DNA of 64,000 bases from Angiostrongylus vasorum (GCA_018806985.1 JADANN010000459.1:930001-994000), one strand, 5' to 3'. Positions 1 through 12,725 are shown, counted from the stretch's first letter. Numbers and translations: made by a program. Notes: a model not told the origin generated them from the sequence alone.

Positions 1-103
1 TGACAGGTTAATTTTATTTCCCTTCCCATCATTATACCCTGGACTGCATTTCATTAGTAACAAAGAAACCAATATTCACCACGTAAAGGCAATATACACT
101 CAC

Positions 104-3100
104 CTCAGAGGTAATTCTAGCAGCAATGACACTGTACTCAGTATCAGTAAGTACGATTTCTTCTGGAAGTGGAGTAGTTCCGTACCTATCAAGTCCTAAA
201 AACCAGTGCCCATTTCATTTTGCATTCCGTTTCAAAGTTACATTAATCCTATCAAAAGGAATAGCTCACTATAATAAAGGAAATGGTAAATCATATACCA
301 TAAAAAAGGCGAATGTCAGTGATTCTGTTTAGTGGAAGGCCCATTGCAATTTGCATTTGAATAGCAGGTATGTTAATACTAGCAAGCATTTCAGTACAAG
401 GATGTTCTACCTGGAAAAAAAAACAAACATGAAGAAACACTACCTAAAAAAGCGAGGTCACATTGTAACTTCGGTAATATGTGATGTAAATAATACCAAC
501 CTGAAGCCTAGGATTTAATTCAAGGAAAAAGTATTTGTTCTCATCAGGAAGGTACATGTACTCAACGGTACCAGCTGATTCATAACCAACTAGTTTGGCA
601 ATTTTAACGGCGTCCTCTTGCATACGGCGAAGTGTTTCTTTGGGGGCGATGCTTGCAGGTGCCTCCTCAATAATCTTCTGACATCTTCGCTGTATGGAGC
701 AATCACGTGTGAATACCGGAATTACATTCTCGTACCTAGATATTACTTAGGCTGTGAAATAGGAAATAAGTTATGAAATAAGAGGAAACAAGCACGAAAA
801 ACATGAAATAATGCACGGCATAAAGAGTAAATGTAGAACGATCACCTATCGGCAATGAGCTGAACCTCAATGTGTCTGGCGTTCTCGACGCACTTCATGA
901 TGAAAATCGGCGAACCAGGCACTTCTGTCTGCACTTGCACAAAGTTTTCCTTGAAATCCGCTTCGTTTTTACACTTCCTAATCCCTTTACCACCTCCACC
1001 CTCCGATGCTTTAATCTGGAATTTGAAATAGATGATTTTTTGGTAAAGAAAGGCAAAATATGATAATATTTCTCTCACAGAATATAAAGAATAAAATAAA
1101 GCACAATCGACTTTAAAATAATGAGAAGTGGTTAGAACGAGGAAAGGAATCTAGCTGAGTAACAGAATGATATTTAAAGTTAGTCACCACGCATCAGCCA
1201 GTGAGATTCAAAACCAGATGAAGCAAGTGTTTTAGACTAACTTTCCGTCAAGTGGTTATGTTCCAATAAAGCATAGCTCCATACTTGACGCTACTACTAA
1301 AATATGTCATGCGAGCAAGGTATAAATTACTCACTAGTTTAACTTAGAACAACTACTAAGCCAAATATTTCCATGCTATATCGCAAAACTATTCAATTTT
1401 TTAAGAAGATGGCACGTAACAAAAGGAACAAAAGACGGACAAACGCACCATGAGTGGATATCCTATCTTGTGTTCTTCGAGAGCTCTCAATCCCTCATAT
1501 AGATCAGAGACAGTCGCTTGATTAAAAAGTTCTTGAGTGACAGAAACATATTCGCCTCCTCGCTTTTGATTTAGATCCAGCTTTAACCCGCTACCAGACC
1601 ATTCAATGGTAGGTATGTCTAAGGTCTGAAAAGAATCACACATCTCATTTCCTGTACACGTAAACGAATTGAGCATGTAAAAAAAAACAGCTTCGATAGC
1701 CTCCGTGCAATTACTCTGCACAAATCACACCTCTTTCAACATAATGCTTCTTGTTTTTTCGTTAGATAGTCAAAAAAAACTCTCCAGAATATTCCTTGAT
1801 TTAGAACTGTACAAGCATGGCAATTTATCAATGTGTTAAACAAATGTAAAATGAACCAAATTACCATAAAATACAAACTTGGGCTATAATTGTTGAAGCG
1901 ATTTTGTCACCCAAAGAAAACATAGCAGTGCTTGGTGGCCCAATGAAAACAATTCCACGGGCGGCAAGTTGTTTAGGTAGCTCAGGATTCTCCGATGCAT
2001 GGCCCCATCCTGCCCAAACGGCGTCAACCTAAATGTTGTGCTTGCTCTAGATGGAATTTAGGAAGCAAAAAGCAACCTAAATGTAGCATTGTGCCAAGCG
2101 GCGTAACCCACTCCTTTTTCAACAGCATGATTCACAATTTCTTCAACGTTGGCGTAGTTGTTCCTGTTATCACCACCAGGAGAAAAAACAAAGTGATCGG
2201 CAAGCTTCAAATATTCTGAAATAACACGATGATCGTAAACGTAAACACAGCAAGCATACATAGCTAGTGATTCCTGGCTAAAAATGGGCCCGCTGCATAT
2301 AAGAAAAGAACTAAAAAATCAAAATTAGGAAACTACGTGTGAGTTTGGTGAATTGAACACTAAAACGACCATGGCACACTAACATTAGATTTATGAATAA
2401 AGACCCAATTTTTTACAGAGAATAGATAAATGAAACATATTTTGGCAGTGTAAAAGTTAAAATAGTAAAAAGTTGCATTTAAAAAAGAAGCAAAGCTGTA
2501 CTATCATGAATTCAAAGTTTTTTCTTCATTTTGCAGTTCTTTAAACTACGCGTGGTTTAAAAATTTAAGTATTGGGACATTTGCTATAGCACTAAAGGAT
2601 AAAGCCAAAAGCGGTTTCAAAGCAGAGAAATGTAAGAATAAAATAAAATGAGAACAAAAAAGGGGAGTTTTACAAATGGTACTAGATAGAAAAGAACGGC
2701 ATGATACTACAAAAAGAAAATGTTTAGTGTATGACTAACCAGCATTTGATCGGATCTCCTGTTCGGTTGTCAAGCAAATAAACTTAATGATACGATCATT
2801 ACGAAAGAGTTGCATGAGCAATTTTCGAATGGAAAGAATGCAACGAACAGCAGCGATCCCATTTGTGGCAACCAACATCTTCTTGATAGGTCGACGTTTA
2901 CTAGTATCCTCAACATAGGTATTCACGAAGTCTTCAACGGTTTTAAAGATTTGATCCCCCTGATCTAGTTTATCCTGAAGTGAGGTCAGTTTTTTTAAAA
3001 TGAAGACCTTTAAAAAGGGTAAGATTTATGCAACACGGATTTGGATAGTCTTAGCGAAGATGCAATAAGATTTACAAATTCACCTTGAGCGTGCCACCTT

Positions 3101-3174
3101 GATAGTGGCTCATATGGATGGTCCTTCGTTCCGGTCCACTCATGTTTCTATGAGCCACACAGCCACTGTCGTTC
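104..3174 (-). CDS. Acetyl-CoA carboxylase-like protein, biotin carboxylase region (5' exons; gene continues past left edge)
   Basis: Acetyl-CoA carboxylase makes malonyl-CoA for fatty acid synthesis in the cytosol; the part visible is its ATP-dependent biotin carboxylase module. Nine exons keep one frame: 3084-3174 (ATG at 3143), 2740-2974, 2112-2215, 1879-2028, 1449-1625, 846-1015, 501-735, 299-410 and 104-195, together 445 codons. Intron phases all agree. Family hallmarks seen in order are [36 protein letters not shown], the ATP-grasp glycine loop [25 protein letters not shown] and [14 protein letters not shown]. Biotinyl and carboxyltransferase parts would lie beyond base 1. The ATG exon is open upstream, so further 5' exons are possible. 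The last 103 bases do not give a clean next exon in phase, so the gene could be damaged there. Identity is secure; whether it is the main ACC or a paralogue is not. Confidence 0.93.
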
Positions 3175-4379
3175 CTGTAAAACTACAGAAGCATTTCGGT
3201 TATTTTCGCCAGTGAATTCAAAGACAGCAACAGCTGCGACATAGTGAATGGTAAGAAAAAATAGGGTATGATAACGCCGCATGAGGAGACAAGAACATCT
3301 CACACCACCTCACACCACTGAACTGATAAGCAGCGGAAGGAATGAGTTTTCCAGGTGTTATCAACACTTAAAAACACTGCTTTGGCATAAAAAGAGCTTC
3401 TAAAACCATGCCAGCAAAAAGATTACAACACGCCTCAGAATTTGCTTTTTAAGTTGCATTATGAAAGACCTTAAAAAAGTAAATATCGCCTGCAAGGCAA
3501 CATGAATGTTTAACTGATAACTGAACAAAGAATGACCTCTTAGCAACGCTGCACTTACGACTCGAATAGGAAGTAATGAGAAGTGAAACTGATCCACAAA
3601 CGAATGCACAATTTGTCCCAGTTTACAAGGACATTTCAAAGACAATGGATGTCCCCCCATGAAAAAGTTAGTTAACTACTGTTCCATAAAGATTCATGTG
3701 AACGTTCACATAACCCCAAATCCGTTCGCCTATGCATATGACCAGCGAAATAAAATGGACTACCGGAGAGTTATGGTTGGGAAGGAAGGGAATCAAGGGA
3801 GAATGCATGGAATATTACACTCGACATAACGCGAAAACTACGTTTCGAGTTCGACATTTGGCGAATTGAAATACTTCACGTTTAGGTTAGATGTTGAGCA
3901 GGGGTGACGTGGAGAGCGAGGAAAGAAGGCACGACGAGAACGACCTTCAACGGTAGTGACTCGCTCGGGCAGGCGCACGGTCAGCGAAAGTGCGCCATCC
4001 GCCAACGCTGACATCGCTACTGTTAGATGTCAAAAAACGATAGCAACGGTTCGCGAGCCTCGCCCACAAAGGTCTCCGCACTTCACTTCTATGCCATTAC
4101 ACTACCTCCAATGCTCAATTATCTAGCCATTTCAAAATTCTGAAGACATGTTATCATGGACAAGCAACAAAGTCGAAGATCGTCAAAGGTATACAACAAA
4201 GTGAACTACACATAACTTTCAGTAGCGGATAAACACATCAGAATATAACAAGTAGTTAGTTGCCTGTTGAGCAGGTGTATAGGAGACGGCACTAATATTG
4301 TATAGATTGTATGGATGGTAAATAGATGGTATTTGAATGACTAGAAAGAGAAAGTTTTACGGAAAATAATGTGGCACTA
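3175..4379. promoter_or_regulatory. Presumed 5' region of the ACC-like gene, with a GC-rich patch
   Basis: No convincing exon was found here. The stretch 3,900-4,080 is clearly richer in G+C than its surroundings and sits just upstream of the ACC-like first exon on the minus strand. That makes it a reasonable promoter or untranslated-exon region, but this is inference from position and composition only. No TATA box or splice-leader acceptor was identified with confidence. Confidence 0.3.
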
Positions 4380-4509
4380 TTACAGTTTCCCTTGACTGGA
4401 ATTCTGGTGGAGAAGGAAGTGCTTTCGTTTTAGTTTTGCCATGAGTCTCAGGACACCCATGCTAAGGCGTTCATAGATCGTCAACGCAGATTGTCGCCTT
4501 TTGTCCTTG

Positions 4510-4641
4510 TTAATGACAGACAGGTTTGCAGTCTTGCGAATGAGTTTCGTCCAAAACGCCAATAATTCCCAGCATAATTTTACTTTTTGCCGAAGCGAGA
4601 GAAGAAACTTTTGTATCACAAATGTTACACTTCATAGGCAT
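4510..4641 (-). CDS. Short reading frame resembling a LIN-15B/LIN-36-type zinc finger, ended by TAA
   Basis: A 43-codon frame starts at an ATG (4641) and ends at TAA (4510-4512). It begins MPMKCNICDTKV, continues with a hydrophobic KIMLGIIGVL segment, then SQDCKPVCH. The layout (CxxC, a hydrophobic IML stretch, then Cys/His) recalls the LIN-15A/LIN-15B/LIN-36 zinc-finger regions of nematodes. After the stop the same frame continues QGQKATICVDDL, which would supply the usual ICxxH-like end, so the stop may be a disabling mutation. An overlapping frame (4380-4619) is also open and basic. The family match is from memory of the pattern and is weak. Confidence 0.28.
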   Translation of the reverse strand: MPMKCNICDTKVSSLASAKSKIMLGIIGVLDETHSQDCKPVCH

Positions 4642-5154
4642 ACGTGTCTCGCTCCGTTTTCTAGTACAGCGTAGTTCGAGAGTGCAGCACGTGAACTTTT
4701 ACCACCAGGTTTCTACAACTGACACAAAAACATCACTTTATAGCAATAGAGGGTTTCCTGCGTGTATTAGGATTATGGTTGTTGAAAGATAATATTAAAT
4801 TACTGATTGGACAGTGTCCATACTTTGGGAATTTTCTCTAAATAAAGAATGGAAAAAAGATTAAGATAAATTTGTTCGAAACCTATTATTTTATAGTTAT
4901 AGTTACCATTTAAATAGTAGCTGAGGAAATGTGACGCGATTAACTTGTTGGTAGTGATGCTGTTTAATCCGTGCAAGACCCTGGTTTGAATCTGCCCAGG
5001 GTCAAAAATCATCCCATCTCTGCGAGAACTGATGGCAGATTTGGCTGGGAATGTCCAGCTGATTTTGAAGATCTAAGATACCACAGATATCTGAACTACA
5101 GGGTGATGCCAATGGTTTCACAGAAACTACGAACTGATAATGTGAACTTTTTTA
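4642..5154. other. Intergenic; no gene seen
   Basis: AT-rich DNA without a convincing exon. Around 4,955-5,000 there is a tRNA-like B-box string (GGTTTGAATCTGCCC), which may be the relic of a tRNA-derived repeat, but no cloverleaf can be drawn. Confidence 0.3.
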
Positions 5155-5300
5155 TTTATACCTACAATTTTTCACGGCAGAGTACTATGTGAAATACAAC
5201 CACAACGATGCTGAGATACTTGTAAAACTCGGGACCGCTGGTGTCTTCGGCGGGAATCGAACACGTTATCACCCTTTCCGGTGGCTAACGCGTTCACCGT
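5155..5300 (+). repeat. Family A repeat, partial copy
   Basis: Matches the dispersed family A unit: TTTTTCACGGCAG, then AATACAACCACAACGATGC, TTGTAAAACTC and a GC-rich middle ending at GCTAACGCGTTCACC. It is fused directly to the 5' part of a SINE. Confidence 0.75.
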
Positions 5301-5440
5301 GTGTAGCGCAGTGGTCGGAGCTGCCCTTCAATACAAATGGGATCGATCCCTGCGTCCCTAGCACATCAGGCTCTCCATCCTTCCGGCGTCGGCCAGCTGG
5401 TACCAGACTTCTCTGGGAGGATATGAACACTGGCATATTT
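5300..5440 (+). mobile_element. tRNA-derived SINE (family B), 5' portion
   Basis: An RNA polymerase III A box (TAGCGCAGTGG) and a B-box-like GGGATCGATCCC are followed by the SINE body (CTCTCCATCCTTCCGG, GGTACCAGACT). The 3' half is missing. Confidence 0.75.
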
Positions 5441-6264
5441 AGTTGTAAAAACAGAATTTTCGGAAAACTTAAGTATTCTAGCGAGGGTGAAAGAGAAAAC
5501 GTCTGGTTAAAGTATCCATCAGGTGATATCGGACTACGAGAACACATACGGGCTATATATGCAAAGATCTTACAGCTGATAACAAAATATTTCATCTCAA
5601 CAGTTCACCGTATAAGAGGCTAAACAAAAAATGTTTGGAAATATCTAATAACATGGTGAAATACTCACGAAGAACATGTAGAGTCATCGTGGGATGAGTT
5701 TGTTTCCGGCTGAAAAAAACTGAAAAAGAAAAAAGATTTCGGATTTCCGAGTATTACTTTTCCATTCCAAATTGATTGATGTGCTGAGCGAGTAAAAACT
5801 GGAGCGGAATGAGCATGATAAAACATTCACCGTTTCTAGAAATGAAGAATTAGATGAAGGATATGAAAATTAGAGAGGGAAAAAGGAGGTGAAAGAGAAG
5901 TAAACGGGCACAAACACGCAATAACATCGTATATTGCAGAGATTACATCACATGAGGTGTCACCCAAACGCAAGGGCCTCTCTGGTCAACAATCAAGACA
6001 TACAGCAGCCGAGACTCATCTCGATACAACTAAATGGCCAAATTTCTGCTCCCCATCATGGTCAAAACACTAGCGCATGGTGCATTTGTCCCTCACGCAC
6101 CCAGCATATAATGTCCTTTTCACGCAAAGGACCACGAGGACAAAAGCAGAAAATTCTAAGGAAATTCTTAACAAAAACGGCAAAAGCACGACAAAAGTGG
6201 GAGTCCGGTACTTCTCCTTTTTGACGTTCAGGAGCTTCCAATATTAATATCGATTATATTTGCG
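5441..6264. other. No gene recognised
   Basis: Open frames near 5,450-5,620 and 5,934-6,224 show no conserved features and no good splice context. The first overlaps the SINE end. The second has GC-richer sequence and may be an old repeat. Confidence 0.3.
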
Positions 6265-6545
6265 CAGCTCCCAACGGATTACCGCCTCATTGTGGCTGGG
6301 AGGTGCTCCTCGGTGTTGGGCTGCGACGTAGAGCGGCAACTAGTCGCATAGTGGCAAATTTCTCTCCGATCCATAAGGGCGGCTACTGTTTGTGGTGACG
6401 ACCTGAGGCAGATTTTGGCTAGGCTAACCTCGGGACTCCAAGGAACCACAATGGCTAAGCCAGCAAAACTCCGAAAAAAATGGAAATTATGCTGGGGGCT
6501 AGCACAACCAGTGAAGAAGGGCCATCCAAGTGCCAAAGTAAGTAG
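6265..6545 (+). repeat. Family C repeat, copy 1
   Basis: Begins with CGGATTACCGCCTCATTGTGG, includes CATAGTGGCAAATTTCTC and ends near AGTGAAGAAGGGCCATCCAAG. It lacks the middle section present in the copies at 6.7 and 8.9 kb. No coding capacity was seen. Confidence 0.75.
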
Positions 6546-6687
6546 GTATATCTGCTCAACAATTATGCGACCAGGCCTAATTCTGCTTGAGAGTTAAAAT
6601 GGACGCATCATTTCATGCCTATATGCACCTAACGATTTTTTTGAAAACTGCTGATAATCCCAGCGGTTTCGAAAACTGATGATAGTC

Positions 6688-7045
6688 CTCCCAACGGTTT
6701 AGCGCCTCATCGTGGCTGGGGAGGTGTTCCTGGGTGTCGGACTGCGATGTACAGCGGGGGAATTCATCCCCTGGCAGGGTCTCCCAAGCTGAGAAGGAGT
6801 CCGATGTTTCCATCAGGAAGCCTAGCTGAGAGTAAACCAATACCAGGATCCACCATTGTCCTGGTATCGAAGTCGCATAGTGCTAAATTTCCCTCTGATC
6901 CACAAGGGATGCGACTGCCTGTCGTGGTGACGACCTGGGGCAGACAGGGAACCACAATGGCTTAACCAGCAAGTCTCCGAAAAATGGTGATCATGCTGGG
7001 GTCCGCACAACCAGTGAGGACGAGCCGTTCAAGTGTTAAGTGACA
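6688..7045 (+). repeat. Family C repeat, copy 2
   Basis: Same orientation as copy 1. It carries the shared blocks GTTTAGCGCCTCATCGTGGC, GGAGTCCGATGTTTCCATCA, ACCAATACCAGGATCCACCA and GCATAGTGCTAAATTTCCC. The family is about 350-390 bases long and non-coding. Its class is unknown. Confidence 0.78.
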
Positions 7046-7669
7046 AGTATGATTATAGTAGTTCGACTACTAGATGGCTTGAGAGGCTGTGAAGATTACG
7101 GGTTTGTAGAAGAGACTTTTCTCTACCGTTCTACGGATTTGAGTAGTACGTATGCTATTCTTAACTGCATTTTATTAGGGCCCGACACTGAAACACATTT
7201 CCGACAGCATTTCGAGGCATTGCAACTTATGTAAGGAGCATATATAGCTTATGCACTTTATGTACGGAGTTTGCGTAGTCTACGTACTTATGTAGGCATG
7301 GAATCATGGCATAGATTAGAATTTGAACATCAGTCATCTGATATTCAAATTACCGGTCGATGAAACCGTTCGAGAAAAGTTTTTTGTACTTTTTTCAAGT
7401 GTAAAATAGACCTTTGCCTTAGTGATGTATTATCAACAGTACTGGTTTATCGATAACTACATGCAACTGAGGACTAGATAGACTTATAGAAGAGACTTCG
7501 CCTATCGCTCTAAGGCTTTATGCAATTTCTCTAATACACTTGTCAATACTATTCCAGTTTTAAATCTGCTCGAAAATGTAAAATTGGAAAAATTTAGGTT
7601 TAATAAACCTACAAAGCAAGCGCTTCAGCCGAAAATACCAACAACACATTTGGAAGAACCATTGTCCTG
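7046..7669. other. Intergenic; nothing recognised
   Basis: AT-rich sequence with only short chance frames. It lies 3' of the small minus-strand gene at 7,670-8,641. Confidence 0.35.
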
Positions 7670-8641
7670 CTAAACATAAACCCCACTCATTAAACCGCTA
7701 GACTGCTTTACATATGAGCACCGAGAAAAGAGAGTACAGGAGAAAAAAACTACTCGTGGACTCCAGAAAATCGGAATCAAGACAGAGCTACAAAACCGGT
7801 ACCCTGTTGGCAAAGGCATGAAGATCTTAATGGGCGCCGTGTCTAATAACAAAGTTTACTACGAGGTAAAAAAATGTTTGTTAAAAGTTGAAATGGTACA
7901 CTATTATCGGCCACGAGTGAATCGCATCTCACTCGCAACATCCCAAATGTGTTAAACAGATCCCGTTTGAATATCTAAAACTGCCTGATACACGAAAAAA
8001 ATACGTCTTTGACTATTGAAATTAGACTTCAACAAAACCTTTCACCGTTGGCAATGAGAAAAAATGGTAGAAGTAAGTAACAGACAATTAGACGGAAACG
8101 ATTCGAAATGAGTGGAAACACTTTAGGTTTTCCTTCGCAGAAATATCATTTTCATCCCCACTAAATAGTTATAAAACCTTATCACAGGTCAACTAATGGT
8201 GCTATTTAAAACAATGGCAATTTTCTAATAAGGCTGTTTACTTAATCTTAGTGAGATTAGAAATATGTCACCTAATGATGTTGATGAAAAATTGCAATGT
8301 CTTCATTAAGAAACAGCTTAATTAATCTTTCTGAGATAAAAAGTATGTGCATATTTACGTAAACAACCATGTTAACTCAAACCCACTGAATAACAGCTTT
8401 GAGTAAAAAAATAATGTGTCATTAGAAAAAAAGGAGATCGAAAGAAGTACCTGGAAAAAGAGTCCCCATGTCCCAATGGTGACGACATTGCCGTACAAGC
8501 TGAAACACGGCAGAAATTTGTCGTTGTAAAAAAACAAATGAATGCATGTGTGAACATATCTTCAACAATTACTGGAAAATGGAAGAAAAAATGAGTCCGG
8601 AAAGAACTGCAAATACACAAAAGTAGGTGCGAAGCAGACAT
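7670..8641 (-). CDS. Small multi-exon gene, product unrecognised
   Basis: Five exons join in phase on the minus strand: 8619-8641 (ATG), 8451-8499, 7902-7974, 7754-7842 and 7670-7702. They give about 88 residues. Internal exons have acceptors such as TTTCAG and TTTTAG and donors GTACTT and GTGTAC; one intron is 59 bases. The product starts MSASHLL, has a hydrophobic LYGNVVTIGTWGLFFQ segment, and ends SSGLMSGVYV. The last intron (51 bases) is also open in frame, so it may be retained. No family is recognised. Each exon alone would be unconvincing; the chain of matching phases is the support. Confidence 0.4.
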
Positions 8642-8914
8642 TTCAATAAGAAATATGCACGTCAGAAAACTGGTAGTACTTTCTCACGCAAACGCCCCTA
8701 GCTTTTAATCCGCTTCGCTACCAGAGAGCAAACTGTGATAGAGAACGCATCTGGGAAACAGCATCATACCCTATAGCCACGTTTACCCAGAAAAATACGG
8801 AAACACCCAATAGCAGTGATCTCACCGATGGGAATTGTAATCATAGTTGAAGTAGTAGTGCTTGAAACATCATACAGGATGTATAAAACCGTCTTGCCCA
8901 TTGTTCCCTACACC

Positions 8915-9305
8915 TCCCATCGGTTTACCGCTTCATTGTGGCTGGGAGATGCGCCTGGGTGTCGGGCTGCGAAGTACAATGGCGTGTGCATCCTCCTAGC
9001 ACGGCCTCCAAAACTAAAAAGGAGTCCGACGTTTCCACCAGGAAGCCTAGCCAAGAGTAAACCAATGCCAGGATCCGCCGCCGTCCTGGTATGAAACTAG
9101 TCGCATGGCGGCAAATTTCGCTCTGATCCACAAGGGGCTGCGACTGCCCTGTCGTGGTGACGACCTCGGGCAGACTTTGGCCAGGCTGTCCTCGGAACTC
9201 CACAAAGCCACAATGGCTAAACCAACAAATCTCCGAGGAACACGAATGGAGATTGTGCTGGGCCCTGCACACTCAGTAAAGACGGGTCATCCAAGTATCT
9301 AAGTA
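8915..9305 (+). repeat. Family C repeat, copy 3
   Basis: Near full length, with CATCGGTTTACCGCTTCATTG, GGAGTCCGACGTTTCCACCA, CCAGGATCCGCCGCC and GGTCATCCAAGTATCTAAG. It has the same orientation as copies 1 and 2. Confidence 0.78.
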
Positions 9306-10533
9306 AGTTCCCCTAGACTATCACACAACGGTCTTAGGATTAAAATGAGTGATTATATCGGCTTGCAAGGACCTTAACAGAAACTGAACTAAAAATCAGC
9401 AGAACAAAGCAAAACTGGAAGATTTGCTTAAGACTAAAATTCTAAAACGAAAAGTGAGGAACCTACATGACCCGTCTTCTTGCTGATGGTGGTTCCTAGG
9501 CTTGCCACCCATTGAAGAATGAGCAGTTCTTTGCTGGTACCCTTAAGTCCCTATAAATTCATCCAACACGGCAAAAGAAATTGCTGAAAAAAACAATGCA
9601 AATTAAGGCACAATAAGGTAGGTGGAATGGTGCAACCAGTGGATGTAACTGGAGAAAACGGCAGGGAAGGAATCGAGAAGAAAAAAGATAAGCAAGACCA
9701 ATGTGAAGTATGGTAAGAATCGAAAAAAAGAAAAGTAAGAGTATTTCGAGGAGCAACACGACCTTGAAAACAACAACCACACCACACGCACTTCCTAATA
9801 AAATAAGAATGAACAGAACGGTTTGAAAGGAAACATTACAAAAACAAGCAATCTTTTCGGGACCTATCCGGTGGGTCCATCCACGTGAACAGCTCCGATG
9901 GTTTCGCTTTTCAGACGCGTGCTTCAATAGATATGGTTCTAACATGTATCTATGTAATTTGTACTGTCTTCCTTGTGAATGTTGTTTTTGGCACTTTTAA
10001 AGAAGTATGTTAGGTCACGATTGTTGGTGCAGAAGTCAGAGTCATCCGAGTTTCACCTCAAAGTAGAATCCTTTGTCGGATGTTAAATAAACGTTCACCC
10101 ATGTCTCTGAATAATCACACTTTTAAACATTAAAGAATAAAGTATATGATGGATTGGCATGGACAGTAATGGAATGCGGAAGACGACTGACGAACAGGAC
10201 ATTGTTCTTCCGTGATAGATTGGTTTGTTGATTGATCGATCGCTTAAAAATGAAGTGCACGATGGTCATGGATAAAGTTTCGAATAAATGGCCTTTTACG
10301 AACGAATGGCATCAGGTAACAGCACAGCTCGATTCTTCTGATGAAGATCTTTGAGTATAAGTATGGACAAAAGCAGTGTTAGTCACAACGTGAACTTTAT
10401 GTTTATGTTATTATAAAGTAAAAAAAACCGCCCATGAACAACTTGATTCAATCACTTCATTGAAATGATCGAATTAGCTGAACTGCCCAGCGAAAACACT
10501 TATCGTACGATCTACGTGCTCTTCATTATGTTT
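9306..10533. other. Mostly unassigned; weak hydrophobic reading frame on the minus strand
   Basis: A 128-codon minus-strand frame (9,559-9,945) is rich in Leu/Ile/Val/Phe. It contains intron-like pyrimidine tracts ending in CAG, so it is probably not translated as one piece. A possible spliced start (MLEPYLLKHASEK) was seen but has no family match. The remainder shows nothing. Confidence 0.25.
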
Positions 10534-10770
10534 TCAGAAGAATTCCTGTTTACCATGTTCTCCTCTAACTCGAGTGCCCCTCAGTACTACTAGAGTATGA
10601 CGACATTTGATGACGGTTGGAGGACGAAAATTCTTCGTTGAGGTAGATTCGTAAGTAAAGATTAGGTACCATCGTAACACTGAACGTTCTTTGAAGTGAA
10701 ACATGAGTGAGGGACTGAGGGACATAGTGTGCAATTTCGGAGGATCTTCTAGCTTCTCCCCTTCCCTCAT
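10534..10770 (-). CDS. 78-codon reading frame, unrecognised
   Basis: An ATG-initiated frame starting MREGEKLEDPPKL, with a basic C-terminal half (RGTRVRGEHGKQEFF). Upstream on the minus strand is an acceptor-like AATTCAG. No domain is recognised. It could be a single-exon gene, an exon, or chance. Confidence 0.28.
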   Translation of the reverse strand: MREGEKLEDPPKLHTMSLSPSLMFHFKERSVLRWYLIFTYESTSTKNFRPPTVIKCRHTLVVLRGTRVRGEHGKQEFF

Positions 10771-12289
10771 CCTAACTCAGCACAAAAAAAGAAGCCTGAA
10801 TTCCTTCAGACAATAATGTAGAGAAACGCATTGTATAAAGAAGTGATAGCACTTAATAATCAAAATTTTTTGACATAACATTTTAGTCTAAATTGCATGT
10901 AACTTCCACCTATAACTACCTCATGAAAGCAATTTAGTCGTATTGAACTGCGTTCGACAGTTCATCTACGTCTCATTATCATTACCTTTGCTGAGAACTA
11001 CATTACAACAAAAACCTGTTCTGATTTACAACAAATAACAGAGATAAAATCCTCAGTTGGCAATACGTGCTGGAACATGCAAGGTACATCGAGAAGGGCA
11101 CTGAAGGTAGTGTGGCAATGAAGATCGTAAAACGCGTACGACTATCCATAGCGTCGCTGAATCGAAACACCTGCATACCTTGACCCATAGTCCACGGCGC
11201 CGTTTAGCGAGTTATCCCGAATCGAAAACGAGCGCCTTTTTCGTCAGCTGCACAAAACAGCTGGGCTCATCCGCACCTCGTCGCGATGCCAACCTGTCAT
11301 CACAATGAATTCTCGGTGCTGCGCCATAGCATTCTGCGAAATTAAGAGACTTCACGGGTCTTAACTTTAACGTTCTTATTGCTTTGAAATGGGTTTGGTG
11401 CATTTCATAAATATATGCCTTATACACTCTGTACTACACTGCGTTACAGTTGTTGATTATGCGACAGCATTGTTGTCGGAATATGGGGGGCCTTTCTTGG
11501 CTTGTAAAGTCGAGTTCATTTCACAATTTCTTTATTGACAGGAGATTTACAGATTCCATGAACCTTCAATAATTCATCGTATTAATCCCAAGTGGAACAG
11601 CCATTGGTCGATGATTGAAAGCTGAACATTGTTTACCTCACAAAATGGACTATGCAGCTTTCCTATTTCTGACTTAGTAAGCAATGTTGTTTTTTTCTAC
11701 AATTCGCAACACTCGTTTCATCGACTAAAGATTTGGCGGGCTTGAGGACTTAACACACTTATAGGAAGTAGATGCGACACGCCTATAGAAATGGGTTGCT
11801 TTGTTCTCACCTACTATTTGTTTTATTGATCAAATTTCTACTTGTAAACGTTTACTATGCGTTGTACGCCATTTTAACTAGACTTTGTTTAATTATTTTA
11901 GGTGTGTATGTGCTACCATAACTATTTCCTCTGGTTTTTACATGCATGTGTCTAAAGGTTCTATGTTCTCATCTATTTTAAAAAGAAACATGTGACATCA
12001 TCTCACGTGCTCTAAGTTCCGTCACCTTCCCTTTGTAGTTAGCATTTGAACAAAACAACTAGTAATATCTTTAACTACCAAATTTCATTTAACTTCGGCA
12101 CGACTGACCAATATTCTTCTTCTATTCATGAGTCTGCACAAGGAATATATGAAATATTTCTTGTGCCTAATGTTTCGGCGGATTCGCCTTCCAAAAAGCC
12201 GGAATGATGTATCTCCGTTATAGAGGGATCCTATGTCGGTTAGTGACGAGGCAACGTGGCTTAATAGCGGACCGAGACGCATCTGGATC
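10771..12289. other. No gene recognised; possible old repeat at about 11.1-11.4 kb
   Basis: The piece near 11,100-11,410 is GC-richer, and both strands carry open frames there. It looks like dispersed-repeat DNA, but no second copy is present in this window to prove it. The rest is AT-rich without exons. Confidence 0.25.
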
Positions 12290-12725
12290 CAGGAGATGGA
12301 GTCGCTGTTTCAGCTGCGCCGATTTGGCACATACCCTTCTGTATTCACGAAGACTACAGCGTCATGAATGGCAATGGAGAAAATCATTCGCGAATACAAC
12401 TCAGATCTCTTCAAAGCACGTCCTCATGCCCTCATATGAAATAAAAAAGGTTGGTTACACTGTCCCACCTATTCTCCCTTATTCCATCGATGAAAAAATC
12501 GAACAGCAGCTGGTCCGGACAGGATAAGATCAGAACTCTTGAAGAACCTTCCGCCAGTCCTCGTAAACACACTGGCTCAGCTCTTCACACGTTACTTGTC
12601 TGAATGCAATGTCCCTACCCAGTGGAAGACCAGCAAGACCGTGTTATTGTTCAAGAAGGGTGACCTACACGATATCGGCAACTATCGCCCAATCTGCTTG
12701 CTGTCTGTCGCCTACAAAGTTCAAA

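Noticed and set aside
9559..9945. A 128-codon hydrophobic minus-strand frame suggesting a membrane protein
   Set aside because: The hydrophobic run comes largely from T-rich, intron-like tracts ending in CAG, and no helix pattern or family was recognised.
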